Positions 22,332 through 29,688 of a stretch of 36,069 nt of DNA are shown in pieces. The stretch is from Streptomyces sp. SID9727 (GTDB lineage: Bacteria; Actinomycetota; Actinomycetes; Streptomycetales; Streptomycetaceae), in NCBI RefSeq assembly GCF_010550605.1, contig NZ_JAAGNI010000512.1, positions 1-36,069 on the forward strand, written 5' to 3'. The notes under the pieces are model-generated. The model was not told the origin of the DNA and did not search any database. It saw nothing but the letters and a program-made list of their open reading frames with translations. Within the stretch, counting starts at the first letter, position 1. Each line of letters starts with the position of its first letter. The position numbers were made by a program, and so were the translations under genes.

Positions 22332-23939
22332 CTACCCGGCCATCTCGACGTCGGACGCCTCGGAGTCGGTCCCGTACTGCTGGTTGCCGTCCGGGCCGGT
22401 GCGGTGGACAGTCGCCGGCTTGTACTTCTGGATCAGCTCGTCGAGCTCCTTCTCGTCCTTGACCCCTGCCGCGTTGCCGATCTTCGTGAGTCCGGGGTTC
22501 GCGGTTGTCCAGTAGCCGCCGGGTTTCGTCTGAAAGGTCAGCTGGGGGAGCTTCTTGTGTTTCGCGATCGACAAGGAGAGGAAGCACGAGGTGCACGGCC
22601 TCTTCTTGCCGACGATCGTCGCCGCACCGGTCGAGCCGGACTGAAGCAGGGCCAGCACCAGCTTCTGCTCCGCGTGGAGTTCTTCGAAGCCGGAATGGAT
22701 GAAGACGATCTTCCCGTCCATGTGCCCGCCCCCGATCGTCGCCGCGGCCTCCGTCGCCGTCTGTGCAGCCAATACGCCGTCCTGCACGGCCATGGCAGTG
22801 GTCATGAAGGTGTTGACCGCGCCTTCCTTGCCGTTCCCCTCACCGAGGTTGGTCATGTAGTCCGCCGACCTCTGGGCTCTTGCGTCGTTTCCCGCCCCGT
22901 GCGAGTCCCGCATGACATCGGCGAGCGTTCGCGTCTGGAGGGTCTTCAGGATCTCGGCAGACGTGCCGTTGTCGTTGCAGGCGACAAGAATCCCGCCGCC
23001 GACGTGCATGACCTGGGTCTCCTGGTTCCCGTCCTCCGCGATGTAGGCCTTTCCGCTGTTGAAGAACTGCCGCGCCACGTGGCGCAGGGCCTGCTCATCG
23101 GCGTCCATACGGCGCTTCGGACTGTTCTCGACGGTGTCGGGCCATTTCCCGCCGGCATAGGGCATCTGCGTCCAGTCCGCCGTCATCTTGTCCATGGCCC
23201 GCTTCGTCGCCGCGGCCGGCACTTCCTTCGTCTTGGTGCGTTGCAGGTGGGGCCGGCCGTGGACCGGGGGCGCGTCCTGCCCGGACCCCGCCGGCGTGCC
23301 TGCGGGGGCGTGGGCCGGAGGCGTCGTCGCAAGCGCGCGCTTCGCGTTGGCTTCCGCCTCGCGCTCGAAGCGGTCCGCCGGGTCGGAGACCTTGAGCCCG
23401 GTGCCGTTGTCGGTGCCGGCGACGGGCCCCTGGCGTTGCTGGATGACGTGGGTCAACTCGTGGGCGAGGGTGTGCCGGTCGGTGCCGCCGGCGCCGATGA
23501 CGACATGGTTGCCGGACGTGTAGGCGCGGGCACCGACCTCGGCCGCCGAGGCCGCGGCCGCGGAACCGTCGTGGATGCGTACGTCCGAGAAGTCCGCGCC
23601 CAGCCGGGCCTCCATGTCGGTGCGGGTCGCGTCGTCCATGGCCCTGCCGGGGGTTCGGAGCACGTCGTGGACGGTGGAGCGCTGCACGGGCGCGGTATCC
23701 GTGGTTTCGGCCTGCCGAGCGTCCCGGTGGCCGCAGCCGGAACCGTGCCGGTGTCGCTCGGGCCGCGGCTGGACCGCAGGATGGCCGGCTTCTCGGAGCA
23801 TCTGGACGATGGCGGCGTTCCCGTGCTTGGCCTGGAGGGCCCACAGCCCCTCGTGCTGGGCGTGCGGCGCGCCCGCATGCTGCGCGGCCGGTGCCCGGCG
23901 GGGGCCGGTGGACTTCGTCAGGTTCTCGTGATCACTCAA
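22332..23939 (-). CDS. eCIS-core (DUF4157) protein with C-terminal deaminase-like toxin domain
   Basis: A 535-residue two-part protein. The N-terminus (1-95) is low-complexity with LWALQAKHGNAAIVQMLREAG, a common opening of such proteins. The DUF4157/eCIS-core domain spans about 98-172 (MEARLGADFSDVRIHDGS... then HELTH at 160-164, a zincin motif). A linker follows, then a C-terminal domain with the deaminase-superfamily zinc signature: His422-Ala-Glu424 (ELHAEQKLVLALL) and Pro448-Cys449-Thr-Ser-Cys452. DUF4157 marks cargo of extracellular contractile injection systems; deaminase domains are known polymorphic toxins acting on nucleic acids or nucleotides. Start is TTG with GGAG six bases upstream. 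No immunity gene is evident beside it. Activity and target are inferred. Confidence 0.85.
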   Translation of the reverse strand: MSDHENLTKSTGPRRAPAAQHAGAPHAQHEGLWALQAKHGNAAIVQMLREAGHPAVQPRPERHRHGSGCGHRDARQAETTDTAPVQRSTVHDVLRTPGRAMDDATRTDMEARLGADFSDVRIHDGSAAAASAAEVGARAYTSGNHVVIGAGGTDRHTLAHELTHVIQQRQGPVAGTDNGTGLKVSDPADRFEREAEANAKRALATTPPAHAPAGTPAGSGQDAPPVHGRPHLQRTKTKEVPAAATKRAMDKMTADWTQMPYAGGKWPDTVENSPKRRMDADEQALRHVARQFFNSGKAYIAEDGNQETQVMHVGGGILVACNDNGTSAEILKTLQTRTLADVMRDSHGAGNDARAQRSADYMTNLGEGNGKEGAVNTFMTTAMAVQDGVLAAQTATEAAATIGGGHMDGKIVFIHSGFEELHAEQKLVLALLQSGSTGAATIVGKKRPCTSCFLSLSIAKHKKLPQLTFQTKPGGYWTTANPGLTKIGNAAGVKDEKELDELIQKYKPATVHRTGPDGNQQYGTDSEASDVEMAG

Positions 23940-23941
23940 GG

Positions 23942-24000
23942 CCCGCTCCGCAGCAACTGAGAATGGCGACTCTTCGTGGATACACGGTCGGCGGAGCGGG
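23942..24000 (-). promoter_or_regulatory. mRNA-leader hairpin covering the ribosome-binding site of the effector gene
   Basis: CCCGCTCCGC (+ strand 23942-23951) is the exact reverse complement of GCGGAGCGGG (23991-24000), 39 bases apart. In the minus-strand transcript the 3' arm, GCGGAGCGGG, contains the GGAG Shine-Dalgarno and ends two bases before the TTG start. Folding would hide the ribosome site. The repeat is certain; its regulatory role is inferred. Confidence 0.6.
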
Positions 24001-24125
24001 ATTCCAGGCCCGCGAGGGCAGAGCGGGGTGACCCGAGAGGGGTTTGCAGGGTGACGTCCTCCCCGGCTGAGGGTGGAGCGACGGCGGCCGTCGGGGCCCG
24101 CCGGGACGGCTTCTCGGACAGCGGA

Positions 24126-24159
24126 AGGGGCGCGCCCGGAAGAATCCGGACGCGCCCCT
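24126..24159. terminator. Hairpin terminator downstream of the CsbD-like gene
   Basis: AGGGGCGCG-C-CCGGA (24126-24140) pairs with TCCGG-A-CGCGCCCCT (24145-24159), one mismatch, 4-base loop AGAA. It lies 20 bases past the stop of the CsbD-like gene and upstream of the effector gene, insulating the two. Confidence 0.8.
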
Positions 24160-24178
24160 CGGCGTCACCGCACGGCCG

Positions 24179-24376
24179 TTAGCGGTCGAAGCGCTCGCCG
24201 GCCTCGTTCTGGGCGCGCTGGGCGGCGCCCTTCGCGCGGTCGCGGCCCTGCTGGGTCGCGTCCTTGGCGCGGTCGCGGCCCTGGCCCTGGCCCTTGCGCT
24301 GGCGGTCCTGCGTCTGGTCCTGCGCCTGGCCCGCGAGGTCCTTGGCCTTGTCCTTGAACTGGTCGGCGATGCCCAT
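24179..24376 (-). CDS. CsbD-like small hydrophilic stress protein
   Basis: A 65-residue, very hydrophilic, Cys-free protein of low complexity: MGIADQFKDKAKDLAGQ followed by repeated (G)RDRAKDA/GRDRAKGA units and AQNEAGERFDR. The N-terminal FKDKAKDLAGQ and the general composition match CsbD-family proteins, which are induced in general stress and have no known activity. AGGAG lies eight bases before the ATG; a GTG nine bases upstream would overlap that site. It is a single gene between two terminator hairpins. Confidence 0.75.
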   Translation of the reverse strand: MGIADQFKDKAKDLAGQAQDQTQDRQRKGQGQGRDRAKDATQQGRDRAKGAAQRAQNEAGERFDR

Positions 24377-24408
24377 GCTGTTCACTCCTATGTGGGTGCG
24401 TGGGGTAC

Positions 24409-24423
24409 GGCCCCGGTGGGGCC
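24409..24423. terminator. Short GC hairpin between the dehydrogenase and CsbD-like genes
   Basis: GGCCCC-GGT-GGGGCC, a perfect 6-bp stem with a 3-base loop, 41 bases beyond the stop of the dehydrogenase gene. It may end the monooxygenase operon transcript; it is short, so this is only likely. Confidence 0.4.
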
Positions 24424-24463
24424 TCGACCAGATTCACACGGCCGACCACGCTCCGCATGTCGA

Positions 24464-25357
24464 TCATTCACGCTGCGTACGCGAAGCGCGTTCGTCCTGG
24501 TCAGCGGCGCCTCCGGCACCGACGAGACCCCGGCTCCTGCCCTCCATGCGCGGGCCGAAGCGGCGCATCTCGCGCTGGCCGACGACGCCGATGAGGGTCG
24601 GCAGGTAGCCGCGTACGGACTGCATGCCGCGCAGCCACCACTGGGCGTAGACATGGGCGGAGCGGCGCTCGATCCCGGCGACGATGCGGTCGACGGCGGG
24701 GCCGAGCGGGTACGTGCGGTTCGTGGGCCACGGGAGGCGCTTGCGGAGGTCGCGCATGACGTCGTCCTCGTCGGCGCCGCGCACCATGTCGGTGTCGGTC
24801 CAGGAGAGGTAGCCGACGCCCACCTTCACGCCCTTGTAGCCGACTTCGCCGCGCAGGCTGTGCGCGAACGCCTCGACCCCGGACTTGGAGGCGCAGTAGG
24901 CGCTCATCATCGGGGCCGGGGTCATCGCGGCGAGGGAGGCGATCTGGAGGAAGTAGCCCCGGCTCTCCATGAGGACGGGCAGGAACGCGCGAGCCGTCAC
25001 CGCGCCGCCGATGAGGTTGACCTCGATGACGCGGCGCCAGGCGACCGGGTCGGAGTCGACGAGGGGGCCGCCGGTGGCGACACCCGCGTTGGCCACGACG
25101 ATGTCCACCTTGCCGAAGCGGGCCTTGACCTCCCTCGCGACCTGGGACATCGCCTCGTGGTCGGTGACGTCGGCGTGCCAGTGGTCGCTCTCGCCGTGGA
25201 GGCGGGCGGAGACCTTCTTCAGCTCGTCGGGTTCGAGGCCGACGAGGGCGAGGATCGCGCCCCGGGCGGAGAGCTTGCGGGCGAGGAGTTCGCCGACGCC
25301 GCGTGCCGCGCCGGTGACGACGACGACCTGTCCTTCGAGATTTCCCGTGCCGCTCAT
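24464..25357 (-). CDS. Short-chain dehydrogenase/reductase, third gene of the monooxygenase operon
   Basis: A 297-residue SDR with TGAARGVG at 15-22, NAG at 90-92 and the catalytic Ser141, Tyr154 and Lys158 (YCASK). The C-terminal 90 residues extend past the core and contain an amphipathic stretch (YAQWWLRGMQSVRGYLPTLIGVVG) typical of the membrane-associated SDRs found with Baeyer-Villiger enzymes. Its ATG overlaps the stop of the hydrolase gene (ATGA), with GGAGG five bases upstream. In the operon it could oxidise the alcohol to the ketone for the monooxygenase, or oxidise the alcohol freed by the hydrolase. Confidence 0.9.
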   Translation of the reverse strand: MSGTGNLEGQVVVVTGAARGVGELLARKLSARGAILALVGLEPDELKKVSARLHGESDHWHADVTDHEAMSQVAREVKARFGKVDIVVANAGVATGGPLVDSDPVAWRRVIEVNLIGGAVTARAFLPVLMESRGYFLQIASLAAMTPAPMMSAYCASKSGVEAFAHSLRGEVGYKGVKVGVGYLSWTDTDMVRGADEDDVMRDLRKRLPWPTNRTYPLGPAVDRIVAGIERRSAHVYAQWWLRGMQSVRGYLPTLIGVVGQREMRRFGPRMEGRSRGLVGAGGAADQDERASRTQRE

Positions 25358-26313
25358 GCGACCTCCTCCTTGCCCTCGATGTCTGCGGTTCCCCGCGCGT
25401 CCCGGTCCGGGCCGCCCGGAAGGTAGGCGGTCACCAGCTCCCGTATCTTCGCCGTGACCACCTCCGGCGCCTCCACGGGCGTCATGTGCCCCATGCCCGT
25501 CAACTCGGTGAGGCCGAGGCAGTCGGGCAGGGCCGCCGCGATGGCTCGGGCGTGGACGGGCGGCGTGAGCCGGTCCTCCGTACCCGCGACGATCGCGGTG
25601 GGCACGCGCAACTCCCGTACGCCCTCGTCGAGATCGAGCTCCGCGAGGACGTGGCCCCAGGAGACCCGGGGTATGCGGGGGCAGGCGTGCACGATGCGGG
25701 CGCAGGTGTCGACCCGGTCGGGGGCCGAACCGGCGCCCATCGTCCCGTACTTCAGTATCCGTCGTGAAAGCGGTGTGACCGGTCCGAGGGGGGCGCGCGC
25801 GCCGAGGATGGCGCGGGTGAGGCGGGTGCGTACGGCTCCGGCGCGCATGGGGACGACCAGCGACTCGGCGAGGAGCCGGGAGCTGCCGGTACTGCACAGC
25901 AGGACGGCGGCGGCGTGCTCGCGCAGCTTCGGGCGGCGGGAGGCGGACATGATGGTCATGCCGCCCATGGAGTGCCCGGCGAGGACGGCCTTCTCGCCGG
26001 GGGCGAGGGTCGCGGCGAGGACGGCTTCGAGGTCGTCGGCGAGGGCGTCGGTGGTGTAGCCGTCGCGGGCGGCGGCGGGCGAGGTGCCGTGGCCGCGCTG
26101 GTCGTAGGCGATGACGCGGTGGTCGACGGCGAGGTCCCGTATCTGGGCGTCCCAGAAGCTGGTGTTGCAGGTCCAGCCGTGGGAGAGGACGACGGCGGGC
26201 GCGCCCTCCTGGCCGTGGATCTCGACGTGTATCCGGGAGCCGTCGGCGGAGACGGCGAGGAGTTCGCGGGCCGCGACGGGGCGGCGGCCGGCGACGGGCA
26301 GGGGGCGGCTCAT
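25354..26313 (-). CDS. Alpha/beta hydrolase (esterase), second gene of the monooxygenase operon
   Basis: A 319-residue alpha/beta hydrolase. The oxyanion region is LSHGWTCN, the nucleophile elbow is GHSMGG with Ser115, and the other triad members are Asp247 (AGTEDRLTP) and His276 (GMGHMTPVEAPE). A cap domain occupies about residues 140-225. There is no signal peptide. Its position directly after a Baeyer-Villiger-type monooxygenase gene, with ATGA overlaps at both ends, suggests that it cleaves the ester or lactone made by that enzyme. A comparable trio of monooxygenase, lipase and dehydrogenase is found in the mycobacterial mymA operon. Confidence 0.92.
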   Translation of the reverse strand: MSRPLPVAGRRPVAARELLAVSADGSRIHVEIHGQEGAPAVVLSHGWTCNTSFWDAQIRDLAVDHRVIAYDQRGHGTSPAAARDGYTTDALADDLEAVLAATLAPGEKAVLAGHSMGGMTIMSASRRPKLREHAAAVLLCSTGSSRLLAESLVVPMRAGAVRTRLTRAILGARAPLGPVTPLSRRILKYGTMGAGSAPDRVDTCARIVHACPRIPRVSWGHVLAELDLDEGVRELRVPTAIVAGTEDRLTPPVHARAIAAALPDCLGLTELTGMGHMTPVEAPEVVTAKIRELVTAYLPGGPDRDARGTADIEGKEEVA

Positions 26314-27836
26314 CGGACGGCCTCCTCGGAGACGGTGTCGCCGGACGTGCGCTGGGCGGGGACGGGCGGGCGCAGGACCTGGTACTCGGACAGGTCGACG
26401 GTCCGGGTGGCCTTGCGGAACTCCGCGGTGGTGCCGGGCCAGACGGTGGTGTTGCGGCCGTTGGCGTCCAGGTACCAGCTGTTGCAGCCGCCGGTGTTCC
26501 AGACGGTGCGCTTCATGCGGTCCTGGACGCGGCGGTTCCAGGTGTTGACGGCGGAGGGGCGGGCGTCGAGGGCCGCCTTGCCGCCGAGCAGGTCCAACTG
26601 GCGCAGGTAGTCGGCCATGTAGTTCAGCTGGGACTCGATCATGAGGATCATCGAGGAGTTCCCGAGCCCGGTGTTGGGGCCGATGATCGTCATCCAGTTG
26701 GGGAAGCCGGCCGCGCTGGCGCCGCGCAGCGCCTGCATGCCGTCCTTCCAGGACTCGGTGAGCGTGATCCCGTCGGCGCCGACGACGCGTTCGGCGATCG
26801 GCATGTCGGTGACGTGGAATCCGGTGCCGAAGATGATCGCGTCGACCTCGGCCTCCGTACCGTCGGAGGCGACGACCGTGGAGCCGCGGACCTCGGCGAG
26901 GCCGGAGGCGACGACGTCGACATTGGGCTGGGCCAGGGCGGGGTAGTACGTGCTCGACAGCAGGATGCGCTTGCAGCCGATGCGGTAGGAGGGGGTCAGC
27001 TTGGCGCGGAGGGCCGGGTCCTTGATGGCGCGGGCCATGTTGGACTTCGCGATGCGCTCGACCAGGCCGAGCTGGTCGGGGTGCTTGGTGAAGGCGCTGA
27101 CCTGCAACTCCCGGATGCCCCAGAGGAGTCCGCGGCGGGCGGCGCCGGTGGCGGGCAGAGCGCGGTGGAGCCACTGCTCGGCGCCGCTGATCTTCCGGTC
27201 CATGCGGGGCATGACCCAGGGCGGGGTGCGCTGGAAGAGCGTCAGCCTGCCCGCCTTCGGCTGGATCGCGGGCACGATCTGGATGGCGGAGGCGCCGGTG
27301 CCGATCATCGCGACGCGCTTGCCGGTGAGGTCGGCGTCGTGGTCCCAGCGGGCGGAGTGGAAGACCTTGCCGGGGAAGTCGGCGAGCCCGGGGATGTCGG
27401 GCGTCTTCGGGTCGGAGAGCGGTCCGGTCGCGGAGACGACGACGTCCGCGACGACGGTGTTGCCGTTGGCGCTGTCGATGACCCAGTGCAGCTCGTCGTT
27501 GTCCCAGCGCATCTGCTTCACCTCGTGGTCGAGGCGCAGATGGGCGCGGAGCCCGAAGGTGTCGGCCACGTGCTCCAGGTAGGCGCGGATGTGCTCCTGC
27601 CCGGAGAAGGTGCGCGGCCACTCGGGGTTGGGGGCGAACGAGAAGGAGTAGAGGTGGGACGGTACGTCGCAGGCGCAGCCCGGGTAGCTGTTGTCGCGCC
27701 AGGTGCCGCCGACGGAACCGGCCCGTTCCAGGATCACGAAATCGGTGATGCCTTCGCGCCGCAGCCGGACCGCGGCGCCGAGGCCCCCGAATCCGGATCC
27801 GATCACCGCCACGCGTACATGCTCGTGCTGGGCCAT
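26310..27836 (-). CDS. Baeyer-Villiger-type flavin monooxygenase
   Basis: A 508-residue FAD- and NADPH-dependent enzyme that inserts oxygen next to a ketone or oxidises heteroatoms. The FAD site is GSGFGG at 13-18. The NADPH site is GTGASA at 179-184. The Baeyer-Villiger fingerprint FxGxxxHxxxW(P/D) is complete at 154-165 (FPGKVFHSARWD), and GTGFHVTD follows in the second half. The protein resembles the EthA/MymA and cyclohexanone-monooxygenase families. GGAGG lies about seven bases before the ATG. It is the first gene of a three-gene, overlapping operon, divergent from a MerR gene that probably regulates it. Confidence 0.95.
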   Translation of the reverse strand: MAQHEHVRVAVIGSGFGGLGAAVRLRREGITDFVILERAGSVGGTWRDNSYPGCACDVPSHLYSFSFAPNPEWPRTFSGQEHIRAYLEHVADTFGLRAHLRLDHEVKQMRWDNDELHWVIDSANGNTVVADVVVSATGPLSDPKTPDIPGLADFPGKVFHSARWDHDADLTGKRVAMIGTGASAIQIVPAIQPKAGRLTLFQRTPPWVMPRMDRKISGAEQWLHRALPATGAARRGLLWGIRELQVSAFTKHPDQLGLVERIAKSNMARAIKDPALRAKLTPSYRIGCKRILLSSTYYPALAQPNVDVVASGLAEVRGSTVVASDGTEAEVDAIIFGTGFHVTDMPIAERVVGADGITLTESWKDGMQALRGASAAGFPNWMTIIGPNTGLGNSSMILMIESQLNYMADYLRQLDLLGGKAALDARPSAVNTWNRRVQDRMKRTVWNTGGCNSWYLDANGRNTTVWPGTTAEFRKATRTVDLSEYQVLRPPVPAQRTSGDTVSEEAVR

Positions 27837-27868
27837 GCTGCCGCCTCCCGCGGTACGTCACACGACTC

Positions 27869-27886
27869 TGCCAGCAATCACTGGCA
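27869..27886. promoter_or_regulatory. Palindrome between the monooxygenase operon and its MerR neighbour
   Basis: TGCCAG-CAATCA-CTGGCA (27869-27886), a perfect 6-6-6 palindrome 33 bases upstream of the monooxygenase start. It is a good candidate operator for the divergent MerR regulator. Confidence 0.5.
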
Positions 27887-27938
27887 TGGTTGGGAGGGTA
27901 GAGCAGTGGAGTACCGATGGGTAGGGGGCGAGCAGCGA

Positions 27939-27959
27939 AAGTTACCGGCGGTACAACTT
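27939..27959. promoter_or_regulatory. Imperfect palindrome upstream of the MerR gene
   Basis: AAGTT-ACCG-G-CGGT-AC-AACTT (27939-27959): an inverted repeat with a two-base insertion in the right arm, 48 bases before the GTG start of the MerR gene. It may be a second operator or an autoregulatory site. Confidence 0.3.
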
Positions 27960-28007
27960 GCGGCTCGTACACGTTCTTCTCGCCGGGGAGGCGGATAGGG
28001 TGCGGGG

Positions 28008-28682
28008 GTGGCAGAAGGACCCGAGCACCGCGAGTACCGCATGGAGGAGCTGGCCAGGGAGGCCGGCATCCCCGTGCGGACCGTGCGCTTCTACCGTGAG
28101 CGCGGCCTGATCTCGCCACCACGCCGCGAAGGCCGCATCGCCTGGTACGACGACCACCACCTGGCCCGCCTGCGCACGATCACCGGCCTCCTGGAGCGCG
28201 GCCACACCCTGACCGGCATCGCCGATCTCGCCCGTACGTTCGAGAGCGGCCGCGATGTCGCGGAGGTGCTGGGCCTGGGCGAACCGTCCGAGGAGACCCC
28301 GGTCCGCCTGACGCCCGAGCAGCTGGCGGACTACTTCGAGGGCGAGTCCACGCCGGAGAACCTGGCGCTGGCGATGGAGCTGGGCTACCTGGGGACGGAC
28401 GGCGAGGAGATCGTCCACATCAGCCGCCGCCTGCTGGACGTCTCGGCGGAGCTGGTCCGGGAAGGGGTGCCGCTCGCCACGGTGCTCTCGACGGGCCGCC
28501 ACGTCCGCGCGCACGCGGAGGCGCTGGCGGACCTGTTCGTGTCGGTGCTCCAGGAGTACGGCGCGGAAACGGACCCGGAACCGCCCCAACTGCGGCCCTT
28601 GGCGCGCGCGGTGGTGGACGCGGAACTGTCGATGGCCCTGGACCGGCGGCTGCGCCGGAAGCCGGAGGAGCCGGAGGCGTAG
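28008..28682 (+). CDS. MerR-family transcriptional regulator
   Basis: A 224-residue regulator. The winged helix-turn-helix is at residues 9-78 (YRMEELAREAGIPVRTVRFYRERGLISPP...GRIAWYDDHHLARLRTITGLLERG), then a linker helix and a helical effector domain of about 130 residues without Cys clusters. It starts with GTG and has only a weak ribosome site (GGGTG). It is divergent from the Baeyer-Villiger operon, with palindromes in the shared spacer, so control of that operon is likely. The effector is probably the ketone or a hydrophobic molecule; this is inference. Confidence 0.9.
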   Translation: MAEGPEHREYRMEELAREAGIPVRTVRFYRERGLISPPRREGRIAWYDDHHLARLRTITGLLERGHTLTGIADLARTFESGRDVAEVLGLGEPSEETPVRLTPEQLADYFEGESTPENLALAMELGYLGTDGEEIVHISRRLLDVSAELVREGVPLATVLSTGRHVRAHAEALADLFVSVLQEYGAETDPEPPQLRPLARAVVDAELSMALDRRLRRKPEEPEA

Positions 28683-28758
28683 GCGGACCGCCGCAGGCAC
28701 GGGCGGACCGCCGGCGGCACGGGAGGACCGCAGGCACGGGCGGACCGCCGTTACACGG
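28682..28758. repeat. Imperfect tandem repeat, four copies of about 20 bp
   Basis: Units of the form GGCGGACCGCCGCAGGCACG at 28682-28701, 28702-28721, 28722-28738 (three bases short) and 28739-28758 (diverged end). The array starts at the stop codon of the MerR gene and lies between convergent genes. Each unit contains the self-complementary GCGGACCGC/CGGACCG, so the array can form several small hairpins and may act as a terminator. Confidence 0.65.
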
Positions 28759-28823
28759 CGTGACCCGCCCCCCGCCCGGGTAGGTTCAGGCCAGGGGCGC
28801 GCCGCCCTCGCCCTACCCCGCCC

Positions 28824-29639
28824 CTACTGCCCGTACACCACCGTCACCGGCGCGTGGTCGCTCCACCGCTCGCCGTGGGTCGCCGCCCGCTCGACCCACG
28901 CCTTCACCGCGCGGCCCGCGAGGCCCGGGGTCGCGACCTGGTAGTCGATGCGCCAGCCGGTGTCGTTGTCGAACGCGCGCCCCCGGTACGACCACCACGA
29001 GTACGGGCCCTCGACGTCCGGGTGCAGGGCGCGTACGACGTCGACGTACGCGGCCTCCTCGAAGACCCGGGTCAGCCACGCGCGCTCCTCGGGGAGGAAG
29101 CCGGAGCTCTTGCGGTTGGCGCGCCAGTTCTTGAGGTCGGCCTCCTGGTGGGCGATGTTCCAGTCGCCGCAGACGACGACCTCGCGGCCCTCGGCGGCGG
29201 CGCGCGCCTTCAGTCCGACGAGGTAGGGCAGGAAGGCGCCCATGAAGCGCTCCTTCTCGTCCTGCCGCTCGGTGCCGACCTCGCCGGAGGGCAGGTAGAG
29301 GCTCGCGACCGTGACGCCGGGCAGGTCGATCTCGACGTACCGCCCGCTCGTGTCGAACTCCTCGCACCCGGCGTGCCCGTAGCCGCCGAAACCGATCTGC
29401 ACCCGCTCGGGGGCGCGCCGCGCGTAGAGGGAGACCCCGGCCCGGCCCTTGGCGGCGGCCGGCGCGTGGACGGTGTGCCAGCCCTCGGGGTCCCGGACGT
29501 CCGCGGGCAGCTGCTCGGGCTCGGCGCGCACCTCCTGGAGGCAGATCACGTCGGCGTCGGTCTGCGCCAGCCACTCGACGAAGCCCTTCTTGGCGGCGGC
29601 GCGGAGTCCGTTTACATTCACGGAGGTCACGGTGAGCAT
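28824..29639 (-). CDS. xth: Exodeoxyribonuclease III (ExoA/XthA family)
   Basis: A 271-residue AP endonuclease/exonuclease III of base-excision repair. The active-site elements are all visible: the N-terminal NVNGLR, the metal ligand Glu36 (CLQEVR), the Tyr-containing YLPSGE, Asp159 and Asn161 in CGDWNIAH, and the terminal catalytic pair Asp261-His262 in SDHAPV. The length is normal for the family. Similarity begins at the ATG giving MLTVTSVNVNG, so I start there; no Shine-Dalgarno is evident. It is divergent from the GNAT gene across only 49 bases, so their promoters overlap. Confidence 0.95.
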   Translation of the reverse strand: MLTVTSVNVNGLRAAAKKGFVEWLAQTDADVICLQEVRAEPEQLPADVRDPEGWHTVHAPAAAKGRAGVSLYARRAPERVQIGFGGYGHAGCEEFDTSGRYVEIDLPGVTVASLYLPSGEVGTERQDEKERFMGAFLPYLVGLKARAAAEGREVVVCGDWNIAHQEADLKNWRANRKSSGFLPEERAWLTRVFEEAAYVDVVRALHPDVEGPYSWWSYRGRAFDNDTGWRIDYQVATPGLAGRAVKAWVERAATHGERWSDHAPVTVVYGQ

Positions 29640-29675
29640 TCCGGCACGATACCGGCCCCCGACGCCGCATACATG

Positions 29676-29681
29676 TACGAT
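29676..29681 (+). promoter_or_regulatory. Candidate -10 element for a leaderless GNAT transcript
   Basis: TACGAT lies 7 bases before the ATG at 29689, with no ribosome site in between. Transcription would begin at or next to the start codon. No good -35 is seen. Confidence 0.4.
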
Positions 29682-29688
29682 GCTTCGC

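Noticed and set aside
25354..28122. A 922-codon frame fused to the alpha/beta hydrolase gene
   Set aside because: Only the last 319 codons match a protein family; the rest is a shifted frame of the monooxygenase, and the ATG at 26313 overlaps its stop.
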